This document shows, one piece after another, positions 8,723 through 18,373 of a stretch of 64,000 bases of DNA. Location: assembly GCA_006969745.1 (NCBI GenBank), contig CP030886.1, positions 1,145,001 to 1,209,000 of the forward strand, in the 5' to 3' direction. Position numbers and translations under genes: made by a program. Source of the DNA: Cytophagaceae bacterium (GTDB lineage Bacteria > Bacteroidota > Bacteroidia > Cytophagales > Cyclobacteriaceae). The first letter of the stretch is position 1, and each line of letters opens with the position of its first letter. The notes under the pieces were generated by a model. That model saw only the letters and a program-made list of their open reading frames with translations, was not told where the DNA came from and did no database searches.

Positions 8723-10908
8723 TTTTTAAAAAATGTTTTTGAAATTATATTGTTGTCTACATCAAGCTTGATTATGAATACGCCAGGATTTAGATTACTT
8801 ATATTAAGTGACAATTCTGAATCATCGAAGCTTCCACTCATTATTTGCTTACCGGAGAGGTTAAATAATGTATAGTTACATTTAATAGATTTATCAGATT
8901 GGATTGTTATGATGCTTGAAGCAGGATTTGGCCATAATTTAACAGATGATCCATCGTCAAAGTCAAGAGATAGTGGATTTAAACTGATAGCATCACTTGG
9001 CTCTGATACGTAATTATTTACTCCGAGTGCAACAACCCTATAAAAAGATTCAGAAATACCACCAGTGGATTGAATAACGTATTCTTCAATGTTAACTAAC
9101 GTGGTGTCTAAGTTTGTAAACACTTCGCCATCAGGTGAGGTCTGAATTATGAATCCAGTTTCATTAATTGAATTATCATCCCAAGTCAATTCCCAGTTAG
9201 CACCTAGTTTATTTATCTCGAGATCATCTGGTGAGTACAGATTAAAATCAGGTATTACAGACAGATTATCTATGTATAGGTTATTTCCTTTATAGGAGAT
9301 ATTTCTTAGCTTAACTTTTCCATAATCAAACTCACTAGTGAGTTCTAAAACTGTTTCAAAAGCCTCCCACTCATTGACTGTGGGCTCAAAGCTTTCAGTA
9401 GTAGGATCCGCTGTTCTGAGTTCATCCCCTCCTTTTTCCCACAGTATCAATTCATCATCCAAGCAATTGACCTCAACCAAAACTGCAAGCGAATCAAATA
9501 CCTGATTAACAAAAATTGGATTATATGTATAGGCATAATCAAAAGAGATATTAAAGCCTCTTATGCCCGTACTCACGAATGTAGGCAAAATCAAATAATC
9601 AACATTACCTGACACATCTGCATTATACTGATAATTGTTCATCATAATAGAATTTGAATTCGGATTCTCCTCAATATCAATTGATGATATTTCAAATGTT
9701 AATGAATTGTCAGGATTTTCAGCAACCCAACCATTTGGCAGGGTGGTTTCAGGAATATCTGAAGAAATTTCCAAATCTGCCAAATTCTCTAACGGATTTA
9801 TTACATTGATAAAATCTATTTTCTCCGAAACAGCTTCTGAAGCTCCGTTATCTCTTGCTATTAAAGTAACATTAAATACTCCTGGCTCATTATACGTTAC
9901 AACAGGGGATTCATCAGTCGAGCTACTTGGATTACCTCCTTCAAATGACCATTCATATGATGTAGCACCGAAAGAAACTGCTTCAAACTTAACTTCAGAC
10001 CCTGGGCATATTTCTGTATAGTTAGATGAGAAAAATGCAGAAAACTCTGTCGAACTAAAATTCAAATATGAACGAAAGTTTTCAAAACCTTGCCTCATTC
10101 GATCATATTGCCCATCTGTAAAAGCGTCCTGACATTGATCCAATGAATAAGCCATAATATTGTTTACCATTGGAACAAAGAAATCACCATTTGCATCTTT
10201 TTGTCCTCCTGTGTATGCACAGGAAGCTGAAACCTGTCCTGAAAGATTCGGGTCCGCAGGTGTGTCACATAAGTCGTCACCAGCTGTTGTACAATTAGAA
10301 CCATCTACTAGTTCATCAGTGGTTCCAGTATTGGTTTTACCATGTGTATGGTATAAAGTAAAGTAATGTCCAAGCTCATGCTCAAAAGTACCTCCAAAAA
10401 CACATCCATTTGCAACAAATACTCTATCTGAACTTGGGGGGAATCTTGTGTATCCACATAAAGGAGTTCCACTTGAAGAAAGTGTAGCTGAGAAGTATAC
10501 ATTTATTGTATTACTAACATCATTTGGAACAGCTACAGCACCTTCTTGTGAAGCTGAAAGGTTAAAAAAATCAGAATTGTCAATGAAATTAATACCTTCA
10601 AACACGAAAAAACGCATGTTAGAATTTTGGAAGTAGGAGTTTACTGTATTAACCGCAGCGTTAACCTGACCCTCCGTAAGACCTCCTGAACCATCTGTTT
10701 CTCTAATAACATGAATCTTTAAAGGGATATCTACGATTGCTGATCCTGCAACATCATTAAATATTGAAGAAGGTCTTGATTTACTAAAAGTATTTCGAAT
10801 ATATTCCTGTTGTTCCAATGTTAGCGTTGTACCACACTCATTTTGAGCAAAAGAAAAAATAGCGCCTAACAAAAGAAAAAACGTTAATAAGTGCCTCATA
10901 AAATTCAT
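8719..10908 (-). CDS. Secreted M43-type (pappalysin-like) zinc metalloprotease with PKD domain and type IX sorting domain
   Basis: A 729-residue exported protease. A signal peptide ends near FSFAQ. The metzincin motif HELGHYFTLYH at 177-187 gives His177, Glu178, His181 and His187. The residue that is Gly in most metzincins is Thr here. A Met-turn follows at NNIMAYS, and cysteine pairs flank the active site as in M43 enzymes. A PKD-like domain sits at about 295-370 (SYEWSFEGGNPSSS), then a jelly-roll/cleaved-adhesin-like region and a fibronectin-like region. The last about 80 residues (KLWPNPASSIITI ... FFKK) are a type IX sorting domain, which directs translocation across the outer membrane. 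It is cotranscribed with the small lipoprotein that follows. A second Met at 10899 could also be the start. Confidence 0.88.
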   Translation of the reverse strand: MNFMRHLLTFFLLLGAIFSFAQNECGTTLTLEQQEYIRNTFSKSRPSSIFNDVAGSAIVDIPLKIHVIRETDGSGGLTEGQVNAAVNTVNSYFQNSNMRFFVFEGINFIDNSDFFNLSASQEGAVAVPNDVSNTINVYFSATLSSSGTPLCGYTRFPPSSDRVFVANGCVFGGTFEHELGHYFTLYHTHGKTNTGTTDELVDGSNCTTAGDDLCDTPADPNLSGQVSASCAYTGGQKDANGDFFVPMVNNIMAYSLDQCQDAFTDGQYDRMRQGFENFRSYLNFSSTEFSAFFSSNYTEICPGSEVKFEAVSFGATSYEWSFEGGNPSSSTDESPVVTYNEPGVFNVTLIARDNGASEAVSEKIDFINVINPLENLADLEISSDIPETTLPNGWVAENPDNSLTFEISSIDIEENPNSNSIMMNNYQYNADVSGNVDYLILPTFVSTGIRGFNISFDYAYTYNPIFVNQVFDSLAVLVEVNCLDDELILWEKGGDELRTADPTTESFEPTVNEWEAFETVLELTSEFDYGKVKLRNISYKGNNLYIDNLSVIPDFNLYSPDDLEINKLGANWELTWDDNSINETGFIIQTSPDGEVFTNLDTTLVNIEEYVIQSTGGISESFYRVVALGVNNYVSEPSDAISLNPLSLDFDDGSSVKLWPNPASSIITIQSDKSIKCNYTLFNLSGKQIMSGSFDDSELSLNISNLNPGVFIIKLDVDNNIISKTFFKK

Positions 10909-10931
10909 GAAAAATTAACCTTAAAAAAAAG

Positions 10932-10966
10932 AAAAAAGTTCGGTAATTTCTTACCGAACTTTTTTT
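10932..10966 (-). terminator. Strong rho-independent terminator after the FAS1 gene
   Basis: The perfect nine-base stem GTTCGGTAA/TTACCGAAC with a four-base loop is flanked by A-run and T-run, so it can work in both directions. On the minus strand it ends the SusC-SusD-Calx-FAS1 operon. Confidence 0.85.
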
Positions 10967-10985
10967 ATCTAATAGAACCAATCAA

Positions 10986-12824
10986 TCATTCAGGAGAATG
11001 ATCGATCAACGCATCGACTTCATGGATTACTCCGTTTGAAGCAGTTTCGATCTCCAAAGCCATAATTGCTGTCAAAGTTAAACCAGCATTGGACGGATCA
11101 ACCAAGAACCCAATGCCTAAACCATTGGATACACTAGTGAAAGGCAATACCACACCATTAACCGCAGTATATTCATCCACGGTTCTCTCATCCACATCAA
11201 TTCCAAAATACCATCCATCGACAATATGATTCAAAATAGAAGCAAACGTCACTTCAGGAATTGTATCTGCTGCGATTTCTGCTGGCGTATCATAGTCAGT
11301 TCCGTAACTAGCTGTAAATGACGAATCATTAATAGCAAAAACGGTATAATCACCAGTAGCTGTTGCACCTAATGCATCTACTGCTGCGCTAAATAAGGTG
11401 TATCCTTCAGAATCTAGCTCAGTAACAAGATCATCATCTGATAATGGGGTTATTAATCCCATAGTAGTCATAACAGAGCCATTATTTAGAGATTCAACCT
11501 CACCACCAAAAAGATCAATCACTGAGCCATTTAGGTATGCATCATCATCATTTAATGTAGCTACAATTCTAGTTCCATTTACAGATGTATATACTGTTCC
11601 TCCAACACTTGCATTTGCATACCAATCGATGTTTCCTTCAAAAATATAACTTTCAAGTATATCAATGAGATCAGCATCAACCGGATAATTACTTTCGATT
11701 ATCTCTGCACCGGTAAAACCAGCAGGAGTAAAGTCAGTCGGGACAATAAATGAGTAAGGAGCAGCTTCAAGAGTAGCTGCATTAGCACCGTCAAATGCAG
11801 GTATATAAGTCGCATCTAAACCAACTCTTTGCATAGATGCTAAGAAACTATCTATACCCTGGCCATACCAGAATCCCCAATAACCACTGAGACCAGCAAA
11901 AGACTCATTCGTGAAGTATGGACGAGTTAGGATTCCATCAACAACGTGAACTACGCCATTAGTTGCGGGTAGATTAGCAGAGGTAATTTCCTTTCCATCT
12001 ACTTCAATTGGTTCATCTACAACTACTTCAAGACCTGGTGTTTCAGTTACCGGGCCAGCTAGAGTCTCATAAATTTGAGATTCTAATGCTGAAGAATACA
12101 AATCGGCTTGAACTACATGGTACTTCAATGTTGCATCAAGCGCTGCTTCCGTAGCTGCATCAATTCCCGCAGAATCTAATCCTGCTCCAGCCATCACATC
12201 ATTATCAGGTGCGAAAACTGTAAGATTTGCAGTTCCTGACAAAGAAATGCTAGATTTCTCAAATGCATAGGCTGCAAAGGTAAGATTAGAATTTGCTGCC
12301 AATACAGCAAGAACATTACCAACCGGAGGTGTTAAAACAGCATCCAATTGAAACAAAGCACCGTTAGATAAATCGATTTCATAAGTAGCGTTTGCAATAC
12401 CATCTACTACTCCGTTCGAAACGCTGACAGATGCTCCATTAACAGTCGCAATTCGTCCACTCAAACCATCAGAAGCAATTTCTGAAGCTATTAAGTGATA
12501 ATTTAAGATTGTTGCAAGATCGTCTGCCGATACATCATCGACTTTAATTCCAGCTGCAGCAAATGCATCATCAGTTGGAGCAAGGAGTGTAAATGTTCCG
12601 CTTTCTAGCGTACTTAACATTCCTGCTTTTTCCAAAGCAGCGTAAAGCGTGTTGTAATTAGCAGCTAAGGTATTGTTACCAGCTGTTAAATAATCAGCTA
12701 CACTGAAATCCCTTTGATTAACAACAGGCTTCTCACCGTCGTCATCTTTTGTACAAGAAGAAATTACAATGATGACTAAACTCATCTGAAGCAATCTCTG
12801 AAAATATTTAATATATTTTTTCAT
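10986..12824 (-). CDS. Lipoprotein with four fasciclin (FAS1) domains
   Basis: A 612-residue surface lipoprotein with lipobox VISSC. Four FAS1 repeats are visible at about 40-165, 166-302, 303-470 and 475-612. Each carries the family's FxPT/FxPxxxA strand (LLAPTDDAFAAAG, VFAPDNDVMAG, IVPTDFTPAGF, VFAINDSSF) and an ending of the form GxVHxVDxxL. FAS1 domains mediate adhesion to proteins or polysaccharides. It is the last gene of the SusC-SusD-Calx-beta operon, followed by a terminator, so it probably sits on the cell surface with the transporter and helps capture or hold its ligand. The role in uptake is inferred from position only. Confidence 0.9.
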   Translation of the reverse strand: MKKYIKYFQRLLQMSLVIIVISSCTKDDDGEKPVVNQRDFSVADYLTAGNNTLAANYNTLYAALEKAGMLSTLESGTFTLLAPTDDAFAAAGIKVDDVSADDLATILNYHLIASEIASDGLSGRIATVNGASVSVSNGVVDGIANATYEIDLSNGALFQLDAVLTPPVGNVLAVLAANSNLTFAAYAFEKSSISLSGTANLTVFAPDNDVMAGAGLDSAGIDAATEAALDATLKYHVVQADLYSSALESQIYETLAGPVTETPGLEVVVDEPIEVDGKEITSANLPATNGVVHVVDGILTRPYFTNESFAGLSGYWGFWYGQGIDSFLASMQRVGLDATYIPAFDGANAATLEAAPYSFIVPTDFTPAGFTGAEIIESNYPVDADLIDILESYIFEGNIDWYANASVGGTVYTSVNGTRIVATLNDDDAYLNGSVIDLFGGEVESLNNGSVMTTMGLITPLSDDDLVTELDSEGYTLFSAAVDALGATATGDYTVFAINDSSFTASYGTDYDTPAEIAADTIPEVTFASILNHIVDGWYFGIDVDERTVDEYTAVNGVVLPFTSVSNGLGIGFLVDPSNAGLTLTAIMALEIETASNGVIHEVDALIDHSPE

Positions 12825-12841
12825 TATTATTCAATTTAAGA

Positions 12842-13789
12842 TTAGTCATTAATTTTCTTGAAATTCATCTCAGTAATTGAGGTTCCAAGTGTACCTTCAT
12901 TAGTACGATATATATCCGCAGCTAAAGAAAAATCTGGACCACATGTAGCTACAGGTCCCGAGCTAACTGCGCGAATTTCACGAGGACCAGCACCTCCATC
13001 ATAAAACCAGTGACCTGTCCCTGTTCCTCCTGTTCCTCCTATTCCTCCTGCTGGTACTGAATAATCAGTAGAAACACCTACAGTTTCAGCTACATCATCA
13101 ACAAAAAGTGGAATTAAACCGAGCCCATCTGCGCTACCTAAAGTAGCCGCTGCCTCTCTATCCACAATTCCGAAGAAATTTTCACAATTGAAAATGTTAG
13201 GATCGGATGTGGCAGTCAAAGTAGCTACAAAGCCTGTTTGTGTACCTGAAGCCCATAAGAATCCTACTGTATGAGTAAAATCCAAGTCATAAGATCCAGG
13301 GAAAGTAGTAAGGTCAAGGGGACAATCATCATCAGAGATAGTTAATGAGTGATTCACCCCAATAGCTCCACTTCCTGCACTCAAGCCATTATCCGCAGAA
13401 ACTAACGTAATATCTAGGGTCTTAACACCATCAGCGACAGAGTTATTGATAGTATTCAAATCCAGTGTAGCGAAGTGCTCACCGGCTGGAATTACAATCT
13501 GACCAGATGTTTGCCCTGCGGCCAATTCATAGTCAACACCTTCAACGGCTGTAGATCCCTCTGTAGAATAAGTAACAATTATGTCACTAGTCAAAGTAGG
13601 CCCTACATTGCTAATCTGTATCGAAACTGTAGTTGTTGTATCAGCCTCTGAAATAGATGAGCTTGCAGATGTAAGTTGAACGTAATAAGGTCCTTCAAAT
13701 ATTTGTCTACCGTCGGCCTGATCACATGCAAATGCCACAAACAGTAACCCTGCGATGGCCAAAAGATTTATATATCTTATTTTTTTCAT
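12842..13789 (-). CDS. Calx-beta-like surface lipoprotein of SusCD locus 1
   Basis: A 315-residue lipoprotein. I start it at the ATG at 13789 because this gives a lipobox (LFVAFAC) directly. A longer frame back to 13888 would overlap the SusD gene and has no signal. The N-terminal domain (about 30-140) is Calx-beta/DUF4843-like (SSSISEADTTTTVSIQIS, VEGVDYELAAGQTSGQIVIP, then SLTISDDDC). The remainder contains a Gly/Thr-rich loop and resembles no family I know. Position between susD and the FAS1 gene equals that of the 269-residue lipoprotein after the second susD. Both are probable SusE/F-like surface lipoproteins that bind substrate. Confidence 0.75.
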   Translation of the reverse strand: MKKIRYINLLAIAGLLFVAFACDQADGRQIFEGPYYVQLTSASSSISEADTTTTVSIQISNVGPTLTSDIIVTYSTEGSTAVEGVDYELAAGQTSGQIVIPAGEHFATLDLNTINNSVADGVKTLDITLVSADNGLSAGSGAIGVNHSLTISDDDCPLDLTTFPGSYDLDFTHTVGFLWASGTQTGFVATLTATSDPNIFNCENFFGIVDREAAATLGSADGLGLIPLFVDDVAETVGVSTDYSVPAGGIGGTGGTGTGHWFYDGGAGPREIRAVSSGPVATCGPDFSLAADIYRTNEGTLGTSITEMNFKKIND

Positions 13790-13808
13790 GTCAATTAAAA
13801 TTAAGTGA

Positions 13809-15125
13809 TTAATAACCAGGATTTTGGTCAGCTGCAGTAAGCGTCGGATTTTGATCCAACTCTCTCTGAGGAATCGGCAAAAGAACATCTGTAGGATTCC
13901 AAGATGCAGGCTTTAATGCACTCAAAATTGCATCTGCCTGTCCCGTTCTAACAATGTCATGCCATCTGTGACCTTCAAATGCCAATTCCAACTTGCGTTC
14001 CTGAAGCATATTGGCCTGGTTATAACTAACATAGGTAGTGCCACCTGATCTGTTAGCTATAGCATTCAAATCAGCCACACTATTACTAGCTTCAGCTCTG
14101 ATCAAATACATTTCAGCTAAACGGATAACAGGAGGTCTGTCTGTTCCATTAGCAGCATCAGTATACTTATTGGTTACCAAAACGCCACCTGCATCGGTAT
14201 TAGGAACGATTAAATCAGCTCGCACGTCCCCAGTTCCCATTTCTGCTAAAAGTGTAGGGCTAGGAGAGTAATCATATCTACCGCCAAGACCAACAGGTTG
14301 AGCAAAGAATCCAAGGTTATTACCGTCTTGAACACTAGCAAATAGTTCGAAAATGATTTCATCCGATGTAGAAGTCTGATCGAAAATGTTTGCGTAATCC
14401 GTATCAAGGGAATAATCAGCGTTACTAATAACCGTATTCGCCATTGTTCCTGCATTAGTCAAATCGCCACTATATAAGTAAGCTCTAGCCAATAGTGCCT
14501 GAGCTGCTGCTTGAGTAGCTCTAGTCGTGCCATTGTCTGCTTTAGTAGGTAAATCTGCTGCTGCTTCGGTCAAATCCTGGATAATCTGAGCATAAACGTC
14601 TGCTACCGGAGCTCTAGGAAGCGTACTTGTAACAGATACATCTGATGTAGTAGCTAAAGGAATTGCTCCCCAGAATTTCACCAAATTCATGTGAGCTAAA
14701 GCTCTACCGAATTTAGCTTCTGCTACAAATGGCGCAATATCACTTGCTTCACCAGCGTTTGCTGCTCTTTCCAAGATAGTGTTTGCAATGAAAATAGTAG
14801 TGTATGGAGAAGACCAAACTCCTCTCATCGTTACATTTTCTGCTGTCACATTATTCACTGACATGTCAGCTTTTGTTGGGAAAGTACCAGTGAAGACCAT
14901 TTCATCACTAAGTATACCACCCATGAAAATTTGCAGCTCACCATATTGGTTACCAGCCTGCATGCTACTGTACATACCAAGTACAGCTGCGTCAAGACTT
15001 GCTAAATCTTCAATTACTGTTCCATCTCCAATCAAGTCAACCGGCTCTTGCTCTAAATAATCTTCGCAAGAACTAAAGATCAATCCAATTGAAAGAAGTG
15101 TTATATATATTTTTTTCATCTTCAT
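13809..15125 (-). CDS. SusD/RagB-family nutrient-binding outer membrane lipoprotein (locus 1)
   Basis: A 438-residue lipoprotein with lipobox IFSSC (Cys20). SusD proteins form the hinged lid over the SusC channel and bind the substrate at the cell surface. The TPR-bearing helices are visible (AQALLARAYLYSGDLTNAG), as is the conserved C-terminal SusD region (RLAEMYLIRAEA, then ERKLELAFEGHRWHDIVRTG and LLPIPQRELDQNPTL). It begins six bases after the susC stop, and the Calx-beta lipoprotein follows 19 bases later. It is somewhat shorter than SusD of locus 2 (477 residues). The substrate cannot be told; no glycoside hydrolase is nearby. Confidence 0.95.
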   Translation of the reverse strand: MKMKKIYITLLSIGLIFSSCEDYLEQEPVDLIGDGTVIEDLASLDAAVLGMYSSMQAGNQYGELQIFMGGILSDEMVFTGTFPTKADMSVNNVTAENVTMRGVWSSPYTTIFIANTILERAANAGEASDIAPFVAEAKFGRALAHMNLVKFWGAIPLATTSDVSVTSTLPRAPVADVYAQIIQDLTEAAADLPTKADNGTTRATQAAAQALLARAYLYSGDLTNAGTMANTVISNADYSLDTDYANIFDQTSTSDEIIFELFASVQDGNNLGFFAQPVGLGGRYDYSPSPTLLAEMGTGDVRADLIVPNTDAGGVLVTNKYTDAANGTDRPPVIRLAEMYLIRAEASNSVADLNAIANRSGGTTYVSYNQANMLQERKLELAFEGHRWHDIVRTGQADAILSALKPASWNPTDVLLPIPQRELDQNPTLTAADQNPGY

Positions 15126-15131
15126 ACTTTT

Positions 15132-18125
15132 TTATAGGCCAATATTAATTCCAAAAAGTATCTGTCTAGACTGAGGGAAAGTCAAGAAGTCAGTTCCCTG
15201 TGAAGTACTAGTATTATTGAATACGTTCACCTCCGGATCAAATCCGCTATACTGAGTGAATGTCAATAAGTTTACTCCAGTTGCATAAACTCTTACGTTT
15301 CTAAGACCTGCTTTCGAGATTAGATCTGAAGGCAAAGTATAAGCAAGAGTTACGTTTTTAAGTCTAATGTAAGATCCATCTTCAAGGAATCTTGAGTTGT
15401 CTGCGTTGTTCAGACCCACTGTAGAACCGGTAGCCGCTCTAGGGATATCAGTGATATCACCAGGTTGCTGCCATCTTCTCAGTACGCTTCTGTCCATACC
15501 CCATGCGCTTGTTCCCAAGTGCTCCATAAACTGACGGTTGTTGTTATAAATATCAACACCCTGGATGAACTGGAAGAATACACTTAGTGTAACACCTTTA
15601 TAAGAGAAGTCATTTGTGATTCCTCCTAAGAAATCAGGCTGATAGTTACCAACTACAGTTTGATCTTCAGCATTGATGATTCCGTTTCCGTCAACATCTC
15701 TGTAGATTGCATTACCTGAAGCTGGATCAACTCCTTGGAAATCATAAATATAGAACGTATTCAAAGGCTCACCTTCGATGATCGCACTACCAAATCCTTG
15801 AAGGATTGGCTCAGGATCAATTAGGCTTACCACTTCATTATCGAGGAATGAAATGTTGAATGTTGTATTCCATCTCAAACCGTTAGCCAAATCAAGGTTG
15901 ATAGTCTGTACATCAAATTCCCATCCCCAGTTTCTAATTTCACCAATGTTTGATTGAACTGAAGCGAATCCTGTTGATTGTGGAATTGGATTAGCATAAA
16001 GTAGATCAACAGTAGAACCGTCGAAATAACCTGCATTAATATTCAATCTGTTTTTGAAAAGAGCAAGCTCTAATCCAACGTCAAATGTGGTCGTTTCCTC
16101 CCACTTCAAATCGTTATTAGAGATTCTGTTAGGAGCAGAAGCTGGCTGATCTAAATAGTTAGCACCACCGGTCCATGTACCTAAGTAAGTGAATTCTCCA
16201 ATTCTATCATTACCAGTTCTACCGTAGCTAGCTCTGATTTTACCAAGCTCTAGCCAATCGATACCACTCATGAAATCCTCATCAGAGAAGTTCCATCCCA
16301 CAGAGAATGCCCAGAAAAGACCGTATTTATTGTTTGGTCCAAATCTTGAAGAGCCATCTCGTCTTACTGTAGCAGTAGCTAGGTACTTACCGTCGTAAGA
16401 ATATCCAACTCTACCAAATACTGATTGGAAGGTATAATCTCTCCTTAATGAACCTCCAGCTGTAATGTTCGCAGCAGAGTTGACATATGTTAGAGACTCT
16501 CTTGAGAAGCCTTGACCAGTCACACTGTTTCTGAAGTTGGTTCTTGTCTGGAAAGTGCTTCCCAATACTCCAGTAATGTTGTGATTTGATCCTACTGTTT
16601 TATTTACTCTTATAGTAGGCTCTAAAACAGTAGTTGTAAATTCATTTGTGTTGAATCTACCAATACCATCAGGAGAACCCTGGAATGTAGAAGCAGGAAT
16701 GTAGTGATCTTCAACTAACTGAGTCCAGTCAAGAGAAGCATCCATTCTGAAAGCTATTCCTTCCAAGAACTCATAGTTGAAGTACATGTTACCAATAACT
16801 TTTCTAGTAGCGTTATTGAATCTTGGTACTTCAAGCGATCTAACAGGGTTAGCAAATGGAGGCTCATTACTGAATTCACTTGTTGGCTGTCCTGTTTCAG
16901 GATCCAATACATAGATTGGAATATTTGGAGCGGTAAGTAATGCAGTTGATAAAACTCCGAAGATGTTGTTATCATTCTGGATTCTTGAATTTTGATCCGC
17001 AGAAATACCAATAGATGTTCCCAGACTGAATTTATCAGAAGCGGTGTGGTCAAGATTCAATCTTGCAGTACCTCTTTTATATCCAGAACCACCATTGTCG
17101 GTTCCCATTGTTCCATCTTCATCCCGGAAACTACCTGAGATAAAGTAACGAGTTTTGTCATCACCTCCGCTTACGCTAACGTTGAACTGCTGAATGTCTG
17201 CTGTTCTGAAAACTGCATCTAACCAATCAGTGTCTACGTCTGCATTTGCAGCACCATCATAATCAATAGGAGCTAAACCATCGTTGATTCTAGCTTCGTT
17301 CATGATCATTTCCCACTCATCTGCGTTAAGAACATCGATAACGTTGGTAGGCTTACCAAAGCCTCTCATGTATCCGATATCTACCTTAGTTGTTCCAGTC
17401 TTACCTCTTTTGGTTGTGATAAGTACAACACCATTCGCAGCTCTTGCTCCGTAAATAGCTGTACTTGAGGCATCCTTAAGAACTTCGATAGACTCGATAT
17501 CGTTCGGGTTAAGTCCTGCTAAAGCATTTCCACCCTGACCACCAAATCCATTTTGCTGAAGGTTTCCAGAAACAACCGGAACACCATCTACAACATATAG
17601 TGGATCGTTACTTGCCGAGATCGAAGTTTGACCCCTAACTCGCAAACTGATTCCTCCACCAGGAGTACCAGAAGCTGAAGTAACCTGCACACCAGCTGCT
17701 AGCCCTTGAAGAGCTTGATCAGCACTGAGAACTGGTAGTTTCTCTAGTTGCTCTGATCCAACTGATACAGATGATCCCGTAAATTCGCTTTTTAGTGTGG
17801 TACCGTATCCTACGACTACCACTTCTTGTAGTTCGGTCGCTCCACCTAGTGTTACATCAATTGTTGTGCGGGCTCCAACTTCAATTTCTTGAGTCTCGAA
17901 ACCAACATAAGAAAAGATTAGAGTAGCGCCATCGTCCACTGAAATACGGAAATTTCCGTCTAGATCAGTAGTTACACCTGTTGTTGTGCCTTTAATCACA
18001 ACGTTCACTCCTGGCAAAGACTCACCCGTGTCATCGGTGACCTTTCCAGAAACCGTTCTTTGTGCCATTGCAACAAAAGCAACAGCAATGAAGAACGCAA
18101 AACTTAGTAGTAAATTCCTCTTCAT
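15132..18125 (-). CDS. SusC/RagA-family TonB-linked outer membrane transporter (locus 1)
   Basis: A 997-residue TonB-dependent channel with a signal peptide (ends near VAMAQ). An N-terminal carboxypeptidase-D-like domain (about 22-100, TVSGKVTDDTGESLPGVNV) precedes the connecting motif LQEVVVVGYG, the plug domain (about 110-240, with LNPNDIESIEVLKDASS and IYGARAANGVVLITTKRGK) and a 22-strand-type barrel to the C-terminal aromatic/leucine end. It pairs with the SusD lipoprotein to import oligomers too large for porins, powered by TonB-ExbBD. It is the first gene of a four-gene operon. The paralogue at 45.8 kb has the same number of residues from its first ATG but differs throughout the plug and barrel. 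Confidence 0.96.
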   Translation of the reverse strand: MKRNLLLSFAFFIAVAFVAMAQRTVSGKVTDDTGESLPGVNVVIKGTTTGVTTDLDGNFRISVDDGATLIFSYVGFETQEIEVGARTTIDVTLGGATELQEVVVVGYGTTLKSEFTGSSVSVGSEQLEKLPVLSADQALQGLAAGVQVTSASGTPGGGISLRVRGQTSISASNDPLYVVDGVPVVSGNLQQNGFGGQGGNALAGLNPNDIESIEVLKDASSTAIYGARAANGVVLITTKRGKTGTTKVDIGYMRGFGKPTNVIDVLNADEWEMIMNEARINDGLAPIDYDGAANADVDTDWLDAVFRTADIQQFNVSVSGGDDKTRYFISGSFRDEDGTMGTDNGGSGYKRGTARLNLDHTASDKFSLGTSIGISADQNSRIQNDNNIFGVLSTALLTAPNIPIYVLDPETGQPTSEFSNEPPFANPVRSLEVPRFNNATRKVIGNMYFNYEFLEGIAFRMDASLDWTQLVEDHYIPASTFQGSPDGIGRFNTNEFTTTVLEPTIRVNKTVGSNHNITGVLGSTFQTRTNFRNSVTGQGFSRESLTYVNSAANITAGGSLRRDYTFQSVFGRVGYSYDGKYLATATVRRDGSSRFGPNNKYGLFWAFSVGWNFSDEDFMSGIDWLELGKIRASYGRTGNDRIGEFTYLGTWTGGANYLDQPASAPNRISNNDLKWEETTTFDVGLELALFKNRLNINAGYFDGSTVDLLYANPIPQSTGFASVQSNIGEIRNWGWEFDVQTINLDLANGLRWNTTFNISFLDNEVVSLIDPEPILQGFGSAIIEGEPLNTFYIYDFQGVDPASGNAIYRDVDGNGIINAEDQTVVGNYQPDFLGGITNDFSYKGVTLSVFFQFIQGVDIYNNNRQFMEHLGTSAWGMDRSVLRRWQQPGDITDIPRAATGSTVGLNNADNSRFLEDGSYIRLKNVTLAYTLPSDLISKAGLRNVRVYATGVNLLTFTQYSGFDPEVNVFNNTSTSQGTDFLTFPQSRQILFGINIGL

Positions 18126-18165
18126 ACTAACTAGTTAATCGTTAAACATTAATTATTTGAAGCCC

Positions 18166-18197
18166 GAAAGATATGCCTTTTTAAGATACTTTAACAA
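18166..18197 (-). promoter_or_regulatory. Possible promoter of SusCD operon 1
   Basis: On the minus strand a TTTTG (ending at 18195) is followed after 21 bases by TATCTTTC (18173-18166), one mismatch from TAnnTTTG. It would leave a 5' leader of about 35-40 bases before susC. The match is imperfect in an AT-rich region, so this is only suggestive. The rest of the 248-base gap up to 18373 shows nothing else. Confidence 0.3.
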
Positions 18198-18373
18198 AAT
18201 AAAAGGTCGCTTTCAAAATAGTCAGAAGGCGTTTTTGGCTTCAGAAAAATTAAAATTGAATGAAAAAATGGAAAATATTTAAAATTCCAAATTTTCACTT
18301 ACTACTTAAAGTAATGCTTTAATAAAATTCTGAATCTTCTCAAATGTTAAATTTTGTCTTTTACGCAACAATT

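Noticed and set aside
12842..13888. Longer version of the Calx-beta lipoprotein
   Set aside because: The extra 33 residues overlap the susD end and lack a signal; the ATG at 13789 yields a proper lipobox.
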